A stretch of 11,611 nucleotides of DNA. Origin: Acidimicrobiia bacterium (lineage in GTDB: Bacteria; Actinomycetota; Acidimicrobiia; Acidimicrobiales; Ilumatobacteraceae). Positions 7,664 through 11,611 of this stretch are shown here, one piece after another. Each line of letters starts with the position of its first letter. Position 1 is the stretch's first letter. The position numbers and the translations under genes were made by a program. The stretch covers positions 1 through 11,611 of the forward strand of contig JAUHYJ010000054.1 of assembly GCA_030425785.1 (NCBI GenBank), given 5' to 3'. The notes beneath the pieces are model-generated. The model saw only the letters and a program-made list of their open reading frames with translations, was not told where the DNA came from and searched no databases.

Positions 7664-8738
7664 GCGTGCCGGCGTCGACGAGCGCCGCGACCTCGGCGGC
7701 GTTCTCCGGCGTGACGAAGCCCGGACCGGTCAGGATCGGCTGGCCGCCGCCCACGGTGTTCAGGTTCGTGACGTTCAAGTACAGGAGCAGGATCGGCATG
7801 TAGCCCTGCACGTACTGCTGCTGGTCGACGGTGAAGGCGATGTCGCCGGCCTCGATGGCGGTGATGATCTCCGGCGTGATGTCGAAGCCACCGATGCCCG
7901 CGAGGTCGAGACCGAGGTCGTTCGCCGCGTTCAGGCCCGACACGGCGATGACCGGGCCGGTGCCCATGAAGCCGTCGATGTCCGGGTCGGCCTGCATCGC
8001 CGCAGCGATGGTGTTCTGCTGCGCCGTCTGGTCGGCGTCGAGACCGACGAACTCGGAGATGACCTCACCGTTGAAGGTGTCGGCGAGACCGTCGCAGCGC
8101 TCCTCGAGTGCCACGTTCGACTCCTCCTGGCGACCGCAGAAGACCTTGGTCGCGCCGAGGTCGTTGAAACGCTCGCCCGCGCCCTGACCGGCGATGAACT
8201 CGGTCTGGCCCACGTGGGTGATGGCACCGATCTCCTGGTACTGGTTCACACCCGAGTTGAGCGTGATGACCGGGATGCCCTGCTCGACGGCGCCCTGCAG
8301 GGGGCCGACCAGCTGGTCGGGGCTCGGCAGCGACGACGCGATGCCGTCGACGCCCTCGGCGATGGCGGTGTCGATGAGCTGGACCTGGACACCGGGATCG
8401 TTGTTCGATCCGGCCCAGACGCAGTTGACACCGAGGTCTTCGCACGCCGCATCCATGCCGCGCTTGACGACCGACCAGAACGGGCCGTCGTCGGAGTGCG
8501 TGATCATGTGGAACGTGAGGTCGCCACCCTGGGTGGTGTCGACCGGCTCCTCGTCGTCGCCTGCCGGCTCCTCGCCCGCGGGCTCGTCGTCGGCGGCGGG
8601 CTCGTCGTCGGCGGCGGGCTCGTCGGCGGCAGCGGGCTCGTCGTCGCTCGCGACGTCATCGTCGTCGTCGCCGCCGCACGCGGCGGCGACCAGCGACAGC
8701 GCGGCGATCGCCGCGACGGTGGTACGCAGTTTCCTCAT
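7659..8738 (-). CDS. Sugar ABC transporter substrate-binding lipoprotein
   Basis: A 359-residue exported protein. Residues 1-20 are a lipoprotein signal (MRKLR basic start, hydrophobic core, LVAAAC lipobox), so it is probably cleaved and lipid-anchored at C21. Residues 24-66 form a very acidic Asp/Glu/Pro/Ala linker with a repeated AADDEP hexapeptide. Residues 73-359 are a type I periplasmic-binding domain of the ribose/fructose class, recognisable from FHMITHSDDGPFWSVVKRG (76-94), VDGIASSLPSP (130-140), GIPVITLNSG (154-163) and DGFMGTGP (255-262). Four cysteines (99, 106, 201, 215) could form disulfides. It captures the sugar outside the membrane and delivers it to the permease. The ATG at 8738 is chosen because the signal peptide starts there and a GAGGGGGAG SD lies 10 nt upstream; the open frame extends much further upstream without meaning. 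The ligand cannot be read from sequence. Confidence 0.93.
   Translation of the reverse strand: MRKLRTTVAAIAALSLVAAACGGDDDDDVASDDEPAAADEPAADDEPAADDEPAGEEPAGDDEEPVDTTQGGDLTFHMITHSDDGPFWSVVKRGMDAACEDLGVNCVWAGSNNDPGVQVQLIDTAIAEGVDGIASSLPSPDQLVGPLQGAVEQGIPVITLNSGVNQYQEIGAITHVGQTEFIAGQGAGERFNDLGATKVFCGRQEESNVALEERCDGLADTFNGEVISEFVGLDADQTAQQNTIAAAMQADPDIDGFMGTGPVIAVSGLNAANDLGLDLAGIGGFDITPEIITAIEAGDIAFTVDQQQYVQGYMPILLLYLNVTNLNTVGGGQPILTGPGFVTPENAAEVAALVDAGTR
8580..8651. repeat. 18-bp tandem repeat encoding an acidic hexapeptide linker
   Basis: Four tandem 18-bp units of the form GGGCTCGTCGTCGGCGGC. The first two (8580-8597, 8598-8615) are identical; the third and fourth have diverged. On the minus strand each encodes about one AADDEP hexapeptide in the tether of the binding lipoprotein. 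Because the unit is a multiple of three, copy-number change would alter tether length without a frameshift. Confidence 0.8.
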
Positions 8739-8748
8739 CTTGGGTGTT

Positions 8749-8757
8749 CTCCCCCTC
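8749..8757 (-). promoter_or_regulatory. Ribosome binding site of the binding lipoprotein gene
   Basis: The minus strand reads GAGGGGGAG with 10 nt to the ATG at 8738. It supports this start over ATG/GTG codons further upstream in the same open frame. Confidence 0.6.
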
Positions 8758-8863
8758 GTTGATCTTCCGTAGAAGTGGCGTGGGGTCACCCGGCCCGGCG
8801 ACGACCTCGACCGCGAGCACGCGGCAGCGGACGTCGTGAACATCAGTTCCCCCAGCTCCGTTG

Positions 8864-8877
8864 TTGAAGCGCTCCAA
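8864..8877. promoter_or_regulatory. LacI-family operator in the divergent promoter region
   Basis: TTGAAGCGCTCCAA is a 14-bp palindrome with one mismatched pair, centred on the AGCGCT core typical of LacI/GalR-family sites. It covers the predicted transcription start of the transport operon and the likely -35 box of lacI, so one bound repressor could control both directions. A second AGCGCT core at 8905-8910 (37 bp centre to centre) is flanked by much poorer symmetry and may be a weak auxiliary site. Confidence 0.75.
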
Positions 8878-8892
8878 TCATTGTGCTTCAAT
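8864..8892 (+). promoter_or_regulatory. Possible promoter of the LacI-family regulator gene
   Basis: TTGAAG (8864-8869) and TTCAAT (8887-8892) are spaced by 17 bp and each matches its box at about 4 of 6 positions. The -35 half is embedded in the operator, suggesting autorepression. It is weaker than the opposing promoter. Confidence 0.4.
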
Positions 8893-8905
8893 CGGTCGCT
8901 GTCAA
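8877..8905 (-). promoter_or_regulatory. Promoter of the sugar transport operon
   Basis: A perfect TTGACA -35 box on the minus strand (8905-8900) is followed after 17 bp by AATGAT (8882-8877), which matches 4 of 6 -10 positions. Transcription would start near 8870, giving a leader of about 130 nt before the lipoprotein ATG. The start point falls inside the LacI-type operator, which suits simple repression. Confidence 0.65.
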
Positions 8906-8910
8906 GCGCT

Positions 8911-8917
8911 GAGGGGG
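8911..8917 (+). promoter_or_regulatory. Ribosome binding site of the LacI-family regulator
   Basis: GAGGGGG lies 7 nt before the GTG at 8925 and fixes that codon as the start of the regulator. Confidence 0.65.
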
Positions 8918-8924
8918 TGCGCTC

Positions 8925-9956
8925 GTGTCCACACCGACCGCGGACCGACCGTCCGCGGACAAACCGACCATGGACGACGTCGCGCGGCGCGCCGGCGTCT
9001 CCCGTGCGCTCGTGAGCCTGGCGCTGCGCGGGTCCGACAAGGTCAGCCCTGCGTCGCGCGCCGCGGTCGAACGAGCCGCGAGCGAGCTCGGCTATCGGCC
9101 GAACCTCAACGCCCGCAACCTCGCCAGCAAGCGCACGAGCACGTTCGGCGTGCTCATCAACGACCTGCACAACCCGTACTTCCCGGCGGTGGTCGACGGC
9201 ATCAAGCGGGCCGCCGACGAGGCGGGGTACCGCCTCGTGATCAACAGCGCCTTCCTGGACGAGGACGCCGAGGTCGCCGCGATCGACGCGTTCGTCGAGT
9301 TCCGGGTCGACGGCGTGATCCTCGTCGGTGCCCGGTGTGGGGCGGCGGCGATCGAACGTGCCGCGCAGGCCGTCCCGATCGTGCTGGTCAGTCGGCCGCT
9401 CGCCAGCGACGTCGTCGACACGATCAACAACGACGATCACCTCGGCGCCCAGCTGGTGGTCGAGCATCTGGTGTCGCTCGGACACGAGCACGTCTGCCAC
9501 GTCGAGGGGGTCACCGGCGCGGGCGGCCCCGAGCGGCGGGCGGGGTACGTCGAGACGATGGAGCGGCACGGGCTCGAGCCGCACATCCAGCCGGGCGCGT
9601 TCACCGAGGCGTCCGGCGTCGACGCCGCCGAGCGGGCGCTCGACGACGGCCGACCGGTCACCGCCGTGTTCGCCGGCAACGACCTGAGCGCGCTCGGCGT
9701 GCTCGACGTGCTCGACGGTCGCGGGCTCGCCGTGCCGGGCGACGTGTCACTCGTCGGGTACGACAACACGTTCGTGGCGGCCCTGCGCCACATCGCGCTG
9801 ACGACCGTCGACCAGAACCGGCAGCGGCTCGGTGCGCTGGCGGTCGAGGCGTTGCTCGAGCGGGTCGAGGGCGGCCGCACGACCGCTCGCCACGAGGTCA
9901 TCCCGCCCGAGCTCGTCGTGCGCGAGACGACCGGGCCGCCACGGTCGCTCGGCTGA
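8925..9956 (+). CDS. LacI-family transcriptional regulator
   Basis: A 343-residue repressor of normal family length. Residues 16-36 form the N-terminal helix-turn-helix (MDDVARRAGVSRALVSLALR), followed by the hinge region with YRPNLNARNLASKR (57-70) that inserts into the operator centre. Residues 74-335 form the periplasmic-binding-like sensor and dimerisation domain, with GVLINDLHNPYFPAVVDGI (75-93), DGVILVGAR, VFAGNDLSALGVLDVL and SLVGYDNTFVA typical of the family. It probably represses the divergent transport and catabolism operon and itself through the palindrome at 8864-8877, and releases DNA on binding the sugar or a pathway intermediate. The GTG start has a good SD. It ends 12 bp from the stop codon of the convergent PhyH-family gene. 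The effector is unknown. Confidence 0.95.
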   Translation: MSTPTADRPSADKPTMDDVARRAGVSRALVSLALRGSDKVSPASRAAVERAASELGYRPNLNARNLASKRTSTFGVLINDLHNPYFPAVVDGIKRAADEAGYRLVINSAFLDEDAEVAAIDAFVEFRVDGVILVGARCGAAAIERAAQAVPIVLVSRPLASDVVDTINNDDHLGAQLVVEHLVSLGHEHVCHVEGVTGAGGPERRAGYVETMERHGLEPHIQPGAFTEASGVDAAERALDDGRPVTAVFAGNDLSALGVLDVLDGRGLAVPGDVSLVGYDNTFVAALRHIALTTVDQNRQRLGALAVEALLERVEGGRTTARHEVIPPELVVRETTGPPRSLG

Positions 9957-9973
9957 CGCGTCGTCTCGTCAGC
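9952..9973. terminator. Possible bidirectional hairpin between convergent lacI and PhyH genes
   Basis: GCTGACG/CGTCAGC, a perfect 7-bp inverted repeat with an 8-nt loop, places the stop codon of each convergent gene in one arm. There is no T-run on either side, so termination is uncertain. The two genes are only 12 bp apart, leaving no room for other signals. Confidence 0.35.
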
Positions 9974-11141
9974 GCGAGGCGCGGCGAGCGACGAGCGCGT
10001 CGGCCCGAGCGGCGAACTCGTCGAGGGGCGCGCCGTCGTCGAGGGCGTCGAGCAGGATCGACAGGTGCGACGGCGGCGTGAGGCCGCCGAGCGGCGGGTC
10101 GTGGTCGAGGTTGGTCGGGAACGCGTAGCCGTCGGCGGCCGCCGTGGCGGCGTTGACGATCGCGGCGCGTGTCCATCCCGACGCCGTGCGGTCGGCGAGC
10201 GTCTCGTAGACGGCCTTCGACATCGCGATGCGGTCCATCGTCTCCATCGCCCGGCCCATCGCCGAGCTGACCTGGATCAGATTGGCCATCCGCTTGATGT
10301 CGGTGGTGACGTTGCTGCCGGCGGCATGGAACAGCGCCGGGTTGAAGAACACGACATCACCCTTGGCGACGGGCAACTGCGTCTTGTTCGAGGCGAAGTA
10401 GTCGATCACCTCGGGATTGCGCCATGCGAGATAGCCGAGCGGGTACTTCTGGCTGTGGGGCAGGTACATCGTCGGGCCCGACTCGACCGGCATGTCGCAG
10501 TGCGCGACCGCGCCCTGCAGGGTGAGCATCGGCGACAACAGGTGGGCGTGTGCCGGGTACGCCTCGGCCTCGTCGTCGGTCATGAACCCGAGGTGGTAGT
10601 CGCGGTGCGGTCGCTGTGCCTCACCGCCGGGGTTGACGACGTTGACCTGCGACGAGATCTGGTACCCCGGGCCGAGCCAGGCGAGTGCCCCGAGCGCGAT
10701 CATGTCGTTCGCGTAGTAGTCGACGAACACGTCGGGTGCGGCGAGTGCGAGCTTCTCGATCGCGTTCCAGACCCGGTCGTTCGCCCCCGGCTTGGCGTAG
10801 TGGTCGCCGACCGCTCGCCCCTCGGCGTGCTGCTGGGCGATCATCGCGTTGAACTCGTCGGTCGCCCGATCGACGATCTCGTGGTCGAACGCACCGGCGA
10901 TCACGAAGATGCCGGGGCCGTCGTGCAACACCGCGGCGAGCGTGTCGCGGACCGGACGGTCGTCGGCGGCGGCAGTGATCGCCGACCGCAGAGCGTCGGC
11001 CTCGAACACCGGCACGCCCTGCATGGTCCGGTCGGCGTACGGGTACTCGACCGGCGGCTGCTCGACGATCGCGCGCAGGTCGTCGAGGCGGACCTGGTCG
11101 CGCCGGAACCCGACCGGCGCAGGCATCGAGGTCATGGACAT
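9969..11141 (-). CDS. PhyH (phytanoyl-CoA dioxygenase) family Fe(II)/2-oxoglutarate oxygenase
   Basis: A 390-residue cytoplasmic oxygenase. The iron site is readable: H179-x-D181 in RPHRDYH, and the distal H272 in ALFHAAGSN, followed by R284 (DIKRMAN), the expected 2-oxoglutarate-binding arginine. SGPTMYLPHSQKYPLGY (221-237) is the familiar turn of PhyH proteins. It should couple 2-oxoglutarate decarboxylation to hydroxylation of a small molecule. The start is placed at the ATG at 11141, because AAGGAGGG lies 4-5 nt upstream; an earlier ATG at 11159 would put the SD inside the coding region, and a third ATG two codons in is also possible. It is convergent with lacI and lies outside the main operon. 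Co-function with the sugar pathway is suggested only by proximity. The substrate is not identifiable. Confidence 0.88.
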   Translation of the reverse strand: MSMTSMPAPVGFRRDQVRLDDLRAIVEQPPVEYPYADRTMQGVPVFEADALRSAITAAADDRPVRDTLAAVLHDGPGIFVIAGAFDHEIVDRATDEFNAMIAQQHAEGRAVGDHYAKPGANDRVWNAIEKLALAAPDVFVDYYANDMIALGALAWLGPGYQISSQVNVVNPGGEAQRPHRDYHLGFMTDDEAEAYPAHAHLLSPMLTLQGAVAHCDMPVESGPTMYLPHSQKYPLGYLAWRNPEVIDYFASNKTQLPVAKGDVVFFNPALFHAAGSNVTTDIKRMANLIQVSSAMGRAMETMDRIAMSKAVYETLADRTASGWTRAAIVNAATAAADGYAFPTNLDHDPPLGGLTPPSHLSILLDALDDGAPLDEFAARADALVARRASR

Positions 11142-11145
11142 GGCA

Positions 11146-11153
11146 CCCTCCTT
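11146..11153 (-). promoter_or_regulatory. Ribosome binding site that decides the PhyH-family start
   Basis: AAGGAGGG on the minus strand, 4 nt before the ATG at 11141 (11 bases from its AGGAGG core to the ATG at 11135). This excludes the upstream ATG at 11159. Confidence 0.75.
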
Positions 11154-11155
11154 CG

Positions 11156-11191
11156 GCATCGCACGTCACGACCATGATGCCACTGCGATGC
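11156..11191. repeat. Inverted repeat upstream of the PhyH-family gene
   Basis: Perfect 8-bp arms GCATCGCA (11156-11163) and TGCGATGC (11184-11191) are separated by 20 bp. They lie 15-50 bp upstream of the chosen start. This could be a site for a dimeric regulator or a leader hairpin that lies just before the SD. Confidence 0.4.
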
Positions 11192-11218
11192 GGTCATCGG
11201 CCTGCCGGACGACGATCG

Positions 11219-11232
11219 GCGGCGAACGCCGC
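11219..11232 (-). terminator. Short hairpin just after the dcd stop codon
   Basis: GCGGC/GCCGC stem of 5 bp with a 4-nt loop, starting at the base after the dcd TGA. No U-run follows. It is a weak terminator candidate at best. Confidence 0.25.
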
Positions 11233-11611
11233 TCACTCGAAGTTCTCGAAGTAGCGGCTCGGGGTCGGCCCGCGCTGGCCCTGGTACTTCGACCCCTTGG
11301 CACCGTGGCCGTACGGCGCGTCCGCTGGCGTCGTCATCTGCATGAAGCTGATCTGGCCGATCTTCATGCCCGGGTACAGGGTGATCGGGAGGCTGGCGAC
11401 GTTGGCGAGCTCGAGGGTGATGTGCCCGTCGAAGCCCGAATCGACGAACCCTGCGGTGCTGTGGATCAGCAGTCCGAGCCGGCCGAGCGACGACTTCCCC
11501 TCGACGCGACCGACGATGTCGTCGGGCAGGGCGACGCGCTCGTAGGTCGACCCGAGCACGAACTCGCCGGGGTGGAGCATGAAGGCCTCGTCGCCGATGC
11601 CGTCCTCGCCG
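11233..11611 (-). CDS. dcd: dCTP deaminase, partial (C-terminal part)
   Basis: About 126 C-terminal residues of a protein of about 190; the N-terminus lies beyond the right edge and the frame is open to it. The diagnostic stretch is [13 protein letters not shown], followed by [21 protein letters not shown], with the catalytic-site SSLGRLG loop, and then ITLELAN with the catalytic glutamate, [10 protein letters not shown] and [12 protein letters not shown]. It deaminates dCTP for dTTP synthesis. The HSTAGFVD sequence, where the E. coli enzyme has HVTAHRID, resembles the bifunctional dUMP-forming deaminases of actinobacteria, so it may also remove pyrophosphate. It is a housekeeping gene unrelated to the sugar cluster and separated from the PhyH-family gene by 91 bp. 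Confidence 0.93.
   Translation of the reverse strand, partial: GEDGIGDEAFMLHPGEFVLGSTYERVALPDDIVGRVEGKSSLGRLGLLIHSTAGFVDSGFDGHITLELANVASLPITLYPGMKIGQISFMQMTTPADAPYGHGAKGSKYQGQRGPTPSRYFENFE

Noticed and set aside
8902..8911. A second full LacI operator around the AGCGCT at 8905-8910
   Set aside because: Only the six-base core is symmetrical; the flanks do not match. It is kept only as a possible weak auxiliary site.
8739..9584. Upstream extension of the binding-protein frame through the promoter region and antisense to lacI
   Set aside because: It would place the signal peptide in the middle of a protein. The SD and lipobox signal at 8738 define the true start.

Overview
The window is GC-rich (gene-dense, strong G/C at third codon positions, several GTG starts, near-consensus SD sequences) and looks like an actinobacterial chromosome. 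The long acidic lipoprotein linker, the dCTP deaminase type and general codon habit would suit Acidimicrobiia-like or related high-GC Actinobacteria, but no marker gene fixes the lineage. There is no tRNA, rRNA, CRISPR array, transposase or attachment site, and no gene-free stretch over 300 bases.

Region 1 (8738 down to 1, minus strand) is a sugar uptake and catabolism cluster. In transcription order it encodes a sugar-binding lipoprotein, an unusually long sugar ABC permease (630 aa), a single-domain sugar ABC ATPase, a Gfo/Idh/MocA oxidoreductase, a membrane di-iron desaturase/hydroxylase fused to a Rieske domain, a FAH-family sugar-acid dehydratase, and a YjhG/YagF-type D-xylonate dehydratase that runs off the left edge. 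Most junctions are tight (4-10 nt gaps or a 4-nt overlap). The exceptions are a 126-bp gap with three tandem hairpins after the binding-protein gene, and a 93-bp gap with a possible internal promoter before the FAH gene.

Region 2 (8739-9956) is the control point: a divergent promoter region with a near-perfect LacI-type operator, and a LacI-family repressor on the plus strand. The operator sits at the expected transcription start of the transport operon and on the likely -35 box of lacI.

Region 3 (9969-11141, minus strand) is a PhyH-family Fe(II)/2-oxoglutarate oxygenase converging on lacI. Region 4 (11233 to the right edge) is the C-terminal part of housekeeping dCTP deaminase, which probably marks the right border of the cluster.

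How the genes may work together (inference): the LacI protein senses a sugar or sugar derivative taken up by the ABC transporter. The di-iron/Rieske fusion resembles a joined MocD+MocE pair from rhizopine catabolism, and it lies directly after a MocA-type dehydrogenase. This suggests oxidative removal of an O-alkyl group from, or hydroxylation of, a polyol or sugar ether before oxidation. The two dehydratases then fit the Weimberg route from a pentonate through 2-keto-3-deoxypentonate to 2-oxoglutarate semialdehyde. The most interesting points are this proposed modified-sugar oxygenase pathway and the roughly 270-residue, multi-helix insertion in the permease.
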